Positions 16,570 through 24,816 of a stretch of 64,000 nt of DNA are shown here, piece after piece (positions within the stretch are counted from its first letter, which is position 1; every line of letters begins with the position of its first letter). The position numbers and the translations under genes were made by a program. The notes beneath the pieces were generated by a model. The model was not told where the DNA came from. It did no database searches and worked only from the letters and a program-made list of their open reading frames with translations. Origin of the DNA: Agrobacterium larrymoorei (GTDB lineage Bacteria; Pseudomonadota; Alphaproteobacteria; Rhizobiales; Rhizobiaceae); assembly GCF_013322225.1 (NCBI RefSeq), contig NZ_JAAMFB010000009.1, forward strand, positions 146,540-210,539. Direction: 5' to 3'.

Positions 16570-18294
16570 TTAGGCTACGCGCATGATCCTTTGCCACGCA
16601 TCATAAGCAGAAAGAACGGTTTCCATCTGCGCCGTATGGCCTGAAATGAAGTCTGCGCCGTAAATGGTTTCGTCCGGATATTCCGTGATCAGCGTCATGG
16701 GAACATCATGACGATCGTCAACCGAAGCAAGGCAGGGAAAACCATTGATGATCCGGAATCCGGTTTCCCCGGCGTGGATCTCATAGAGCGCAATCTGTCT
16801 GTTGTTATAGTCCAGCAAACCCGGAATTGCGCCGAGGTGCCTCGTGACGGCATTCAGTAAATCCTCAGCTCGAGACTCCCATTCGGCATGGTAACGAGCG
16901 ATCAGGAAAAAGCCTTTTGGCACCGTCCACATCGCAAAATTGCGAGGGATGTAGCCTGAAAGGGGACGCGTCCATTCATGCGATGGATAGCCGTGCAAAT
17001 TAACGTGAAGCTGTGCGCCGCTTAAGTTTTGCGCCTGAAAACGGATTTGCTTTTCGTTAATGAAACCGGACGCGGTTGCTTCCGTGCGATACTCCAGATC
17101 GTCACCAAGCGCTGTGTAGCGAGCGGCATGGTGCATGTGGCGGGGATTTTCCGCGCACAGTCGCTGATGCAGCGCGTAACCGTCCGGGTTTTCGAGCGGC
17201 GAGATGGTGAAATGCGCTTGATTGCGTGCAGCGACAGTTTTGGCGGCGCGCAATGCCCCCGTAACACCAGTCGTCTCATTGGCGTGCTGACCACCGCTGA
17301 TCATCACGGCGGCATCCGTTCCCTTTCGGTAACGGCCTAATACGGGCCGCCCGGCGCGCGATTTAGCTTCGAATGAAAGGCCTTCGATGGATGCAAGCTC
17401 CTCGAAAATCTGGGTGGACGAGAGACGAGATTCTGCGCCGTTAATTTCCTGTGCGGCGCCATCCGTAAAGCCCGTCGAAAGCGGCTTCAATTCGACACGC
17501 ACCGAAATCTCTCCGTTCGACTGAACGATCTCCGGCACGATCTGACCCGGTTTCAAACCACGGTCGCCAAGCGGCCTACCTGATTTCTTCTGGAAGAACT
17601 CGAGCAGCGAGAAGTAGAAATCTTCATGCAGGGCTTCGCGAAGGCTCGTCCGCTCGTCACCAACGGGCAGAGTTTCATCGCCTGCTGGATGGGTTACGCG
17701 GATATTCAGCTCTTCAAAGTAAGGTTCATCGTTGCCCCAATCGTAACGCGTGATCGCTTCCATGGTCTGCGCGAAGAGAGCCTCGTAATCTGTTTCCAGC
17801 CGTTGGCCTTCGTTCCCATCAATCGCCAGCCAGCCGGTTGGCGACACGCTGGTTTCTCCGGCGAAGTCCGGGTGGACGCGATTCGGCGCGGGAACGACGA
17901 TCTTGCGTTCACCATCAGCGGATTTCAGCAGAACATCGTAGTAAAATGCATCATCGCTACGGGCGACGAAGTGGATCTTGCGCTCTCCGACCATCGCAGC
18001 CAGAGGGTAGGCCTCCAGACGGAAGCGGTTTTCCGGTGCATTCGCGTGGACCGGATAGAAGACTTCGATAGCTTCGACACCTGAAAGATCGATGTGTTCG
18101 ATAAATGCGTGAAGAAGCGGCTTGTAGGCGCTGAAAAGGCAGCATTTTATGCCTTTTTGAGCCAAGCGGTTCTCGGTCGCGGTACGGCTTGCCCGGTCAT
18201 CGAATGTCCATGCCTGTAAGCTTTTGCGATTTATGGCCTCAGCCTCGAGCTTATCCAGAGTCCGCTCGAACCGCTTTTCGAAAATCACTGTCAT
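16570..18294 (-). CDS. M14-family zinc carboxypeptidase-like protein in a peptide-import operon
   Basis: A 574-residue protein. The C-terminal half carries zinc carboxypeptidase signatures: GGQHANETTG supplies the HxxE zinc ligands, VNLHGYPSHEW likely supplies the third ligand, and TEYPDETIYG likely the catalytic Glu. The N-terminal half (about 1-300) is a separate conserved region. No signal peptide is seen, so it probably acts in the cytoplasm on peptides brought in by the operon's transporter. The ATG at 18294, 4 bases after the permease stop, is preferred; an upstream start would overlap the permease. Confidence 0.83.
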   Translation of the reverse strand: MTVIFEKRFERTLDKLEAEAINRKSLQAWTFDDRASRTATENRLAQKGIKCCLFSAYKPLLHAFIEHIDLSGVEAIEVFYPVHANAPENRFRLEAYPLAAMVGERKIHFVARSDDAFYYDVLLKSADGERKIVVPAPNRVHPDFAGETSVSPTGWLAIDGNEGQRLETDYEALFAQTMEAITRYDWGNDEPYFEELNIRVTHPAGDETLPVGDERTSLREALHEDFYFSLLEFFQKKSGRPLGDRGLKPGQIVPEIVQSNGEISVRVELKPLSTGFTDGAAQEINGAESRLSSTQIFEELASIEGLSFEAKSRAGRPVLGRYRKGTDAAVMISGGQHANETTGVTGALRAAKTVAARNQAHFTISPLENPDGYALHQRLCAENPRHMHHAARYTALGDDLEYRTEATASGFINEKQIRFQAQNLSGAQLHVNLHGYPSHEWTRPLSGYIPRNFAMWTVPKGFFLIARYHAEWESRAEDLLNAVTRHLGAIPGLLDYNNRQIALYEIHAGETGFRIINGFPCLASVDDRHDVPMTLITEYPDETIYGADFISGHTAQMETVLSAYDAWQRIMRVA

Positions 18295-18298
18295 TTGC

Positions 18299-19147
18299 TT
18301 ATCTCGATGTCCTGCCGGTGGGGTCCAGGCTGTCGCGCAGCCAGTCGCCGAGGAGGTTAAGGCCAAGCACGGTCAAAAGGATGGCAAGGCCTGGGAAAAC
18401 GCTGACCCACCACGCGGTTTGCAGATAGGTACGGCCATCGGCCAGCATTCCACCCCAGCTGGGGATGGTGGGGTCCACGCCCATGCCGAGGAAGGTCAGG
18501 CTGCTTTCCAGAAGAATGTTGTTGGCGACATTCAGCGTCATCAGCACGATCACCGGGCCGATCAGGTTCGGCAGCAGGTGCTGGAAGATGATGCGCCAGT
18601 CTTTCACGCCAATGGCGCGGGCGGAGAGGATGAATTCGCGTTCGCGAAGGCTCAAGACCGAGCCGCGAACGAGACGCGCATATTGCACCCACTGCGAAAC
18701 GATCAGAAGAATGATCGTGTTCGTCAGGCTGCCGCCGACAATGGCGATGAAGGTTATGGCGAGCAGGATGAATGGCATGGCGAGCTGGATATCGGCAAAG
18801 CGCATGACCAGCATGTCCCAGAAGCCGCGATAATAACCCGCGACCAGACCGACGACCACGCCGAAGACGACACCGCCGATAACGGATGTGAAGCCGACGA
18901 GAAGCGAAATCTTGCCGCCTGCAACGACGCGCGCCAGCACGTCACGGCCCAGCGGATCGGTGCCGAAAGGGTGGGCGGCATTGGTGAAGGGCTTCGCCAA
19001 GCGGGCCATAAGATCGATTTTTTCGGCACCGCCTGGGAAGAGGATGTCCGAAAACAGCACGGCAAGGCAGATAATCGTCGTCAGCGACGCGCCGACGATG
19101 AATTCGAAGCTGGAGAAACGCGAAAGGCGAGAGGTTCGGGCAGCCAT
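18299..19147 (-). CDS. Peptide ABC transporter permease, DppC/OppC type
   Basis: A 282-residue inner-membrane permease. It has the family entry motif HPFGTDPLGRDVLARV (about 59-74), an EAA loop (FILSARAIGVKDWRIIFQHLLPN, about 180-200) and the C-terminus LGDWLRDSLDPTGRTSR. Length is normal for DppC, unlike the long OppC near the left edge. It sits 5 bp after the DppB-type gene and just before the M14 peptidase gene, and forms the membrane channel with the DppB partner. Confidence 0.92.
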   Translation of the reverse strand: MAARTSRLSRFSSFEFIVGASLTTIICLAVLFSDILFPGGAEKIDLMARLAKPFTNAAHPFGTDPLGRDVLARVVAGGKISLLVGFTSVIGGVVFGVVVGLVAGYYRGFWDMLVMRFADIQLAMPFILLAITFIAIVGGSLTNTIILLIVSQWVQYARLVRGSVLSLREREFILSARAIGVKDWRIIFQHLLPNLIGPVIVLMTLNVANNILLESSLTFLGMGVDPTIPSWGGMLADGRTYLQTAWWVSVFPGLAILLTVLGLNLLGDWLRDSLDPTGRTSR

Positions 19148-19152
19148 GGCGA

Positions 19153-20076
19153 TTACTCCGTGCGAATGCGGGGATCGATCAGGCCATAGGCTATATCGAT
19201 CAGAAGATTGATGCCGACGATCATCAGCGAGAGGACGGTGATGACGCCCTGAAGGACCGGATAGTCGCGCGCACCGACCGCATCGAAGGCCAATGTGCCG
19301 AGGCCCGGCCAGTTGAACACGCGCTCGATGACGACGATGCCGCCGAGAAGTCCGCCGAACTGGATGCCGAAATAGGTGATGAGCGGAATGGCGCAGTTGC
19401 GCAGCGCGTGCTTGTAGAGAACCTTGTTCTCGCTCAGGCCCTTGGCGCGCGCGACCATGATATATTGCGACCGCAGCGTATCGAGCATGGCGGTGCGCAC
19501 GAGGCGGACATTCGTTGCGGTCAGAATGACGCCCATCGTTACCGCTGGCATGATGTAGCTCGCGTAACCGACCATGCCGCTTGGCGGCAACCAGCCGAGC
19601 GTGATCGAGAACAAGAGCACCAGCATGATGGCGAGCCAGAAGTTCGGGAAGGACAGGCCGAGCAGGGAGAGAACGCGGATCACTTGATCTGCCGTCTTGC
19701 CGCGCGATGTTGCCGCCTTGATGCCGAGCGGGATAGAAAGCGCGATGGATACGACCATGGAAATGAAGGCGAGAAGCAGCGTGGCGGGCAGGGCATCTGC
19801 GATCAGGCGCGATACCGGCGTACTGCCCGTGAAGCTGCGGCCAAAGTCCAGCGTCACCAGACCTTTCAGGAAGTTGAGATACTGGACGAAGAACGGCTGG
19901 TCGGTGCCAAGGGCCGTGCGAATGCGCACCAGATCCTCTTCCGTCATGCTGCCGCCGCCCTGAAACATGGTGACTGCGGGGTCACCCGTCAGGCGGATGG
20001 CGAATGAAACGAGAAGTGTGATGGCGATAACGACGAAAATCGCCTGCAACAATCTCTTGATAAGGAAACCGGCCAC
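19153..20076 (-). CDS. Peptide ABC transporter permease, DppB/OppB type
   Basis: A 307-residue permease with the typical N-terminus (AGFLIKRLLQAIFVVIAITLLVSF), TGDPA motif, EAA loop (YIMVARAKGLSENKVLYKHALRN) and the ending IDIAYGLIDPRIRTE. The GTG at 20076 has AAGGA seven bases upstream; the longer frame to 20151 would run into the intergenic repeat and has no family similarity. It pairs with the DppC-type protein in the same operon. Confidence 0.9.
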   Translation of the reverse strand: MAGFLIKRLLQAIFVVIAITLLVSFAIRLTGDPAVTMFQGGGSMTEEDLVRIRTALGTDQPFFVQYLNFLKGLVTLDFGRSFTGSTPVSRLIADALPATLLLAFISMVVSIALSIPLGIKAATSRGKTADQVIRVLSLLGLSFPNFWLAIMLVLLFSITLGWLPPSGMVGYASYIMPAVTMGVILTATNVRLVRTAMLDTLRSQYIMVARAKGLSENKVLYKHALRNCAIPLITYFGIQFGGLLGGIVVIERVFNWPGLGTLAFDAVGARDYPVLQGVITVLSLMIVGINLLIDIAYGLIDPRIRTE

Positions 20077-20096
20077 GTATCTGTCCTTGGTACGAA

Positions 20097-20198
20097 AGCA
20101 ATTCCAGTAAAAGTGTAACGCGGTTTTGCGTGCGGAATTGCGTAAAAACAAAGAGCTAGAGAGGTTTGCTTTTCAAAGAAATGCGGAACAGCTCTAGT
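20097..20198. repeat. Rhizobial-type palindromic intergenic repeat
   Basis: This is a double inverted repeat. GCAATTCC (20098-20105) pairs with GGAATTGC (20134-20141), and CTAGAG (20156-20161) with CTCTAG (20192-20197). The link GCGTAAAAACAAAGAG and overall plan resemble the dispersed RIME/Sm-type elements of Rhizobiaceae, which I recognise from memory and could not search. It lies between the binding-protein gene and the first permease gene of the operon, where it can affect mRNA processing. I saw no second copy in this window. Confidence 0.6.
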
Positions 20199-20212
20199 GG
20201 TATGACGCCGCA

Positions 20213-20231
20213 GCGTATTGCCACGGCGTCA
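20213..20231 (-). other. Stem-loop after the peptide-binding-protein gene
   Basis: TGACGCCG and CGGCGTCA form an 8-bp GC-rich stem just downstream (on the minus strand) of the binding-protein stop. No T-run follows. It probably protects the abundant binding-protein mRNA from 3' decay. Confidence 0.45.
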
Positions 20232-20241
20232 GCATTGGCAA

Positions 20242-21777
20242 TTACTCGACGGTGACGTCGGTCAGCTTCAGGCGGTTGTCTGGCGCAGGTACGAAGCCCT
20301 TGACCCTTTTGCTGATGCCGTAGATCGCGTTGGTGTTGTAAAGCGGAAGCTCAAGCGCCTTCTCGGCGGTATACTTGCCGATTTCCTTGAGGATCTTCTC
20401 ACGCTCGGAACGGTCCGTCAGTGGGCGCTGGGATTCCAGCAGCTTGTCCAGCGTCTCGTCCTTTTCGTATGGGTTCCACTTTTCACCGGAGTGGTACATG
20501 GAATAGGCCGTGTTGTCGTAATCGAACGTCCAGCCGCCCCACTTCTGCTGGAACATCGCGCCGGTCTTACCCTGCGGGATGATGTCGTTCAGCAGTACGT
20601 TGGTTTCGTAAGGCTTGATGGTGGCGGTGATGCCGACCATCTGGAGGTAGCTGGCAACGACCTGCGCCACTTCGTTCATCGTCGCGTCATTGCCGCGAAT
20701 GTCGATCTGCAATGTCGCACCCGACTTTACGCCAGCTTCCGCTAGAAGCTTCTTTGCGCCTTCCGGATCATAAGCAACGGGCTTCAGGTCTGGATCGTAG
20801 CCGAAGGACAGGGCACTCTGGAAGCTTGCGATTTCCGAGCCCTGACCGGCAAGGATAGACTTGACGATCGTGCCGCGATCCACTGCCATGATGATGGCCT
20901 GGCGAACCTTCGGGTCCTTGGTGATGCCGTCGCGCGTGTTGAAGCGCAGCGCATCGACAGTCGGGCCGGGAACGCTGACGATTTCGAGGTTGGAATCGCC
21001 CTGCACGACCGGGATCATGCCGATTGGAATGGTCGGCGGAATGACGAGATCGACGCGGCCTGCCTGAAGCTCGGCAACGGCAGTCGCAGGCTCTGCGATG
21101 AAACGGTATTCGAGTTCGGAAAGCTTCGGCGCACCGCCCCAGTAATCCGGGTTGGCTTCCAGCTTGATGTTGACCTTCGGTGCATAGGACACGAACTTGA
21201 ACGCACCGGTGCCGACAGGGTTGAGGTTGAAGTTGTCTTCGCCCTTTTCCTTGATGTATTTCGGCGGAACGATCATTGCGCCGTAACCGGCAAGCTTCGT
21301 CAGAAGAACCGGATCGGGCGACTTGAGCTTCATGTCTACCGTGTTTTCGTCCACGATATCGACGCTGGCAATGGCCGTATAGTTGGAACGCTGCGGACCC
21401 TTGGCGCCTTCTTCGCCGAGTAGACGGTCGAAGGTAAACTTCACGGCTTCCGCGTTGAAGGGCTCGCCATTGTGGAACTTCACGTTCTGGCGAAGCTTGA
21501 AGCGGATACGCTTGCCTTCGTCCAATTCTTCCCAGGATTCAGCAAGGCCGGGAACCAGCTTCAGGTCTGGTCCGCGGTAGGTCAGGCCATCGAAGATATT
21601 GGTGGAGACGGCAGCCCACTGCACCAGAAACGTATCTATGGGATCCCAGCTGCCCGGGTCCTGTGGGCTGGAAATCGTCATCTTGCCCGCGGCAAGTGCT
21701 GGCGAAGCTGCAAATGCAACGCCGGACAGTGCCAGTGCGGTAAGAGCAGCACTCATTCCCCTTTTGATTTTTCTCAT
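20242..21777 (-). CDS. Peptide ABC transporter solute-binding protein (family 5, DppA/OppA type)
   Basis: A 511-residue periplasmic binding protein with a signal peptide cleaved about residue 29 (SPALAAG). Family-5 motifs include LVPGLAESWEELDEGKRIRFKLRQNVKFHNGEPF near residue 75 and VRQAIIMAVDRGTIV mid-protein. It captures the substrate, probably peptides, for the two permeases downstream. It is the second gene after the ATPase gene in a five-gene minus-strand operon. The ligand cannot be read from sequence. Confidence 0.92.
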   Translation of the reverse strand: MRKIKRGMSAALTALALSGVAFAASPALAAGKMTISSPQDPGSWDPIDTFLVQWAAVSTNIFDGLTYRGPDLKLVPGLAESWEELDEGKRIRFKLRQNVKFHNGEPFNAEAVKFTFDRLLGEEGAKGPQRSNYTAIASVDIVDENTVDMKLKSPDPVLLTKLAGYGAMIVPPKYIKEKGEDNFNLNPVGTGAFKFVSYAPKVNIKLEANPDYWGGAPKLSELEYRFIAEPATAVAELQAGRVDLVIPPTIPIGMIPVVQGDSNLEIVSVPGPTVDALRFNTRDGITKDPKVRQAIIMAVDRGTIVKSILAGQGSEIASFQSALSFGYDPDLKPVAYDPEGAKKLLAEAGVKSGATLQIDIRGNDATMNEVAQVVASYLQMVGITATIKPYETNVLLNDIIPQGKTGAMFQQKWGGWTFDYDNTAYSMYHSGEKWNPYEKDETLDKLLESQRPLTDRSEREKILKEIGKYTAEKALELPLYNTNAIYGISKRVKGFVPAPDNRLKLTDVTVE

Positions 21778-21816
21778 CTTCTGTTTCCTCTTCAGATGGT
21801 GTGAAAGGTGGTTTGT

Positions 21817-23643
21817 TCAGGCACTTCTGGCGATGAAATGGCCCGGATTGATTTCCTCATGGTGAAGGATCGGCGGCTCGTCTCCGACCTTTCGAACCGG
21901 GTTCGGAATGTCGCCTTCGATGAGTGTGCTCTTGCGCTCAACCGTCGGGTCGGCGACCGGCACTGCGGAAAGCAGGCGGCGGGTGTAGTCGTGCATCGGC
22001 GTCTCGAACACCTGACGGCGGCTGCCCATTTCCATGATCTGGCCAAGATAAAGCACCGCGACCCGGTGGCTCATCTTCTCCACCACGGCCATATCATGGC
22101 TAATGAACAGATAGGCGAGACCGCGTTCGGCCTGCAAATCCATGAACAGATTGATGATCTGTGCCTGAATAGAGACATCGAGCGCTGAAAGCGCTTCGTC
22201 CGCAATGATGAGCTTCGGATCGGAAGCCAGTGCGCGAGCGATGCAGACACGCTGGCGCTGCCCGCCGGAAAACTCATGCGGATAGCGGTCAGCATGTTCG
22301 GATGACAGGCCGACGCGCTCCAGCAATTCATCCACGCGGCGACGAACGTTCTTGGAGCCAAGGATGAGGCCATGCGTGTTGATCGGCTCGGCAATCGAAA
22401 ATCCGACGGTCTTGCGCGGATCGAGCGAGGCAAACGGGTCTTGGAAGATGTACTGCACTTCCTGCCGGACGCGAAAACGCTCGGAAGCAGACATCAGCGA
22501 ATAAATCTTGCCATTGAAGGAAATCTCGCCGGATAGCGACTTCTGCAATTGCTGGATCGTGCGTCCAATGGTCGATTTTCCAGAGCCGGATTCACCTACT
22601 AGAGCCAGCGTTTCCCCCGGATGGATATCGAAGCTGACATTCTGGACCGCGCTCAGGCGATGTGTTGCCTTGCCGAAAAGGTTCTTGCGAATGTCGAAGC
22701 GCACGAAAAGATCGCGTACCGAAAGCAGCGGCGGATCGTCGTAGCGCGCCGTGTGCTGGATACGCTCTTCACCGACCGTCTTCGGTTCGCCATCTTCCAG
22801 AACAGTCAGAGGCATGCGCTTGGGGAAATCTTCACCCCTGAGACTGCCGAGTTTCGGTACGGCAGAGAGAAGCGCGCGGGTGTAGGGATGCTTCGGATTG
22901 GCAAAGATTTCGCGAACTGGGCCTTCCTCGACCTTCTTTCCCTTCCACATAACCACGACATCATCGGCCATTTCTGCAACGACGCCCATGTCATGGGTGA
23001 TGAAGACCATTCCCATGCCGAGATCTTTTTGCAGATCGCGCATGATATTGAGGATTTGCGCTTGTATGGTTACGTCGAGCGCCGTTGTCGGTTCGTCCGC
23101 GATCAGCAGCTTCGGGCGGCAGGCCAGTGCCATGGCGATCATCACACGCTGGCGCATGCCGCCGGACAGCTGGTGCGGATAGCGCTTTAGAAGTGCCTCC
23201 GCATCCGGCAGGCGCACCATTTCCAAAAGGCGCTGCGCTTCCGCCATGGCGGCGGTCTTGGTCAGCTTTTCGTGCAGTTGCAAAACTTCGCAAATCTGGT
23301 CGCCAATGGTGAAGACCGGGTTCAGTGACGTCATCGGCTCCTGGAAGATCATTGCGATCTCCTTGCCGCGAATGGCGCGCATGTCCTTTTGCGAAACCTG
23401 CAGCAAATCCTTGCCGTTGAAGGTGATGCTGCCGCTCTCGAAGTTTGCGCCCATCATGTCCGCCAGTCGCATGACGGAGAGCGAGGTGACGGATTTGCCG
23501 GAGCCGGATTCTCCGACAACAGCAACTGTCCTTCCCGGCGCGACGCTGAAGGAAAGATTTTCCACCACGCGATTGTCACCGAAACGGACCGTCAAATCCA
23601 AGACGGAAAGAAGCGGGCTTGAGATATCTGTTGCGTTCGTCAC
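21817..23643 (-). CDS. Peptide ABC transporter ATP-binding protein (fused DppD-DppF type)
   Basis: A 608-residue protein with two ABC ATPase modules. Walker A is GESGSGKSV in the first and GESGSGKST in the second; signatures are LSGGMRQRV and FSGGQRQRV; Walker B are LLIADEPTT and LIIADEALS. The last has Ala-Leu in place of the usual Pro-Thr/Ser, a known variant in this family. Each half keeps the OppD/F peptide-transporter C-terminal extension. It is the first gene of the operon ATPase, binding protein, B, C, M14 peptidase, and is divergent from a GntR regulator. Confidence 0.92.
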   Translation of the reverse strand: MTNATDISSPLLSVLDLTVRFGDNRVVENLSFSVAPGRTVAVVGESGSGKSVTSLSVMRLADMMGANFESGSITFNGKDLLQVSQKDMRAIRGKEIAMIFQEPMTSLNPVFTIGDQICEVLQLHEKLTKTAAMAEAQRLLEMVRLPDAEALLKRYPHQLSGGMRQRVMIAMALACRPKLLIADEPTTALDVTIQAQILNIMRDLQKDLGMGMVFITHDMGVVAEMADDVVVMWKGKKVEEGPVREIFANPKHPYTRALLSAVPKLGSLRGEDFPKRMPLTVLEDGEPKTVGEERIQHTARYDDPPLLSVRDLFVRFDIRKNLFGKATHRLSAVQNVSFDIHPGETLALVGESGSGKSTIGRTIQQLQKSLSGEISFNGKIYSLMSASERFRVRQEVQYIFQDPFASLDPRKTVGFSIAEPINTHGLILGSKNVRRRVDELLERVGLSSEHADRYPHEFSGGQRQRVCIARALASDPKLIIADEALSALDVSIQAQIINLFMDLQAERGLAYLFISHDMAVVEKMSHRVAVLYLGQIMEMGSRRQVFETPMHDYTRRLLSAVPVADPTVERKSTLIEGDIPNPVRKVGDEPPILHHEEINPGHFIARSA

Positions 23644-23767
23644 GGTTTGATCTCTACTTTAGAAGGGTATGCCGAAGAGACGCGGCAAATATGTCCGAAA
23701 AAATTGTCAGGCCCGACTGCGGAATAATGCCCCTAATTATTTCGGTGAGGTCTTTCTAACATAAACG

Positions 23768-23793
23768 ACAATGTTATCCATATTGTTGATCAA
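23768..23793. promoter_or_regulatory. Candidate operator between the peptide operon and the divergent GntR gene
   Basis: ACAAT-N9-ATTGT (23768-23786) is an inverted repeat, and it runs straight into the perfect palindrome TTGATCAA (23786-23793). The 318-bp region is A/T-rich compared with the flanking genes. Autoregulation and control of the peptide operon by the adjacent GntR protein are inferred from divergence. Confidence 0.3.
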
Positions 23794-23961
23794 TATTTTT
23801 TGTTGCGCTCTACAATAATCTTTTCAAGGCGCAAAGGGATTCGGCATCTACCCGGCAGCTCTAACATTTTGCTCGTTCAGCTTGTCCTTACGTTGTATGG
23901 CGAGGCATGGTGATCCTGTAGGGAATCAAATGCTTTGGCAAAGCCCGAGCGGGGAAATCGA

Positions 23962-24663
23962 ATGAAGCAGGCTAAACTCGCAAAAACCAATGTCGCCCAA
24001 TCGGCGACCGGTCAGGAAACGACACTGACGCTGGCTGAAGCGACTGCCGCCGGTATTCGTGAACGCGTCGTTTCCGGTGTTCTGCCGCCCGGTAGTCATT
24101 TGTCCGAAGTAGCGTTATGCGAGGAATTGCAGATTTCTCGCAATACTTTGCGAGAAGTCTTTCGTCTTTTGACGAAAGAGGGTGTTCTGCGACACGAGGC
24201 CAATCGCGGCGTATTTGTATCGACGCCGAGCATATCCACGATCATGGATATCTATCGGGTGCGGCGTGTCATCGAATGTCCAGCCATAGCCGGAGCGCAT
24301 GCAAGCCATCCCAGCGTCAAAAAGATGCGCGCGGCGGTCGAAGATGCGAACGCATTTCGTAGCGCCGGAGAATGGCTGCGTGTGGGAAGCGCCGATATCG
24401 CCTTCCATTTGGCAATCGTTGAGTTGGCCGATAGCCCCCGTCTATCGGCGTTTTACGCGCAGGTGTCTTTGGAGTTGCGCCTCGTGTTCGGTCTGCTTCG
24501 TGACCCTGAATATTTGCATGGTCCCTTTATAGAGCAGAATGCGGCTATTCTTGCTCATCTGGAAAATGGGCAGCCATCGGAAGCCGCCCGACTTTTGGAA
24601 GATTATTTACTACGTGCAGAACGATTTATTCTCGCTGCCTATTCGCGGGTGACAAAAGCATAA
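23962..24663 (+). CDS. GntR-family transcriptional regulator (FCD subfamily)
   Basis: A 233-residue regulator. The N-terminal winged helix-turn-helix (about 20-85) shows GIRERVVSGVLPPGSHLSEVALCEELQISRNTLREVF, then the wing LTKEGVLRHEANRGVFV. The C-terminal all-helical FCD effector domain (about 95-225) has the metal-ligand pattern D-x3-H (DIAFHLAIV) and later residues in PFIEQNAAILAHLENG. The ATG at 23962 with GGGGAAA upstream is preferred to the TTG at 23935. Being divergent from the peptide-transport and peptidase operon, it probably controls it; the effector is unknown. Confidence 0.87.
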   Translation: MKQAKLAKTNVAQSATGQETTLTLAEATAAGIRERVVSGVLPPGSHLSEVALCEELQISRNTLREVFRLLTKEGVLRHEANRGVFVSTPSISTIMDIYRVRRVIECPAIAGAHASHPSVKKMRAAVEDANAFRSAGEWLRVGSADIAFHLAIVELADSPRLSAFYAQVSLELRLVFGLLRDPEYLHGPFIEQNAAILAHLENGQPSEAARLLEDYLLRAERFILAAYSRVTKA

Positions 24664-24816
24664 CATCCGGTAGAAACCTGTCTGGCAGCTAATCCGCTTT
24701 GGTCATCTTGGTGTCTCAAGAAAAAATGACGGATAAGAAGTTGAATTAGTAATTACTAAATTTAAGGATACTAATGGTATTGATCGAAACGTTATTGTTA
24801 TCGGGGGTGCTTAGCA

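Noticed and set aside
18224..19189. 321-residue open frame on the plus strand
   Set aside because: Antisense to a certain DppC-type permease; highly charged, no family motif.
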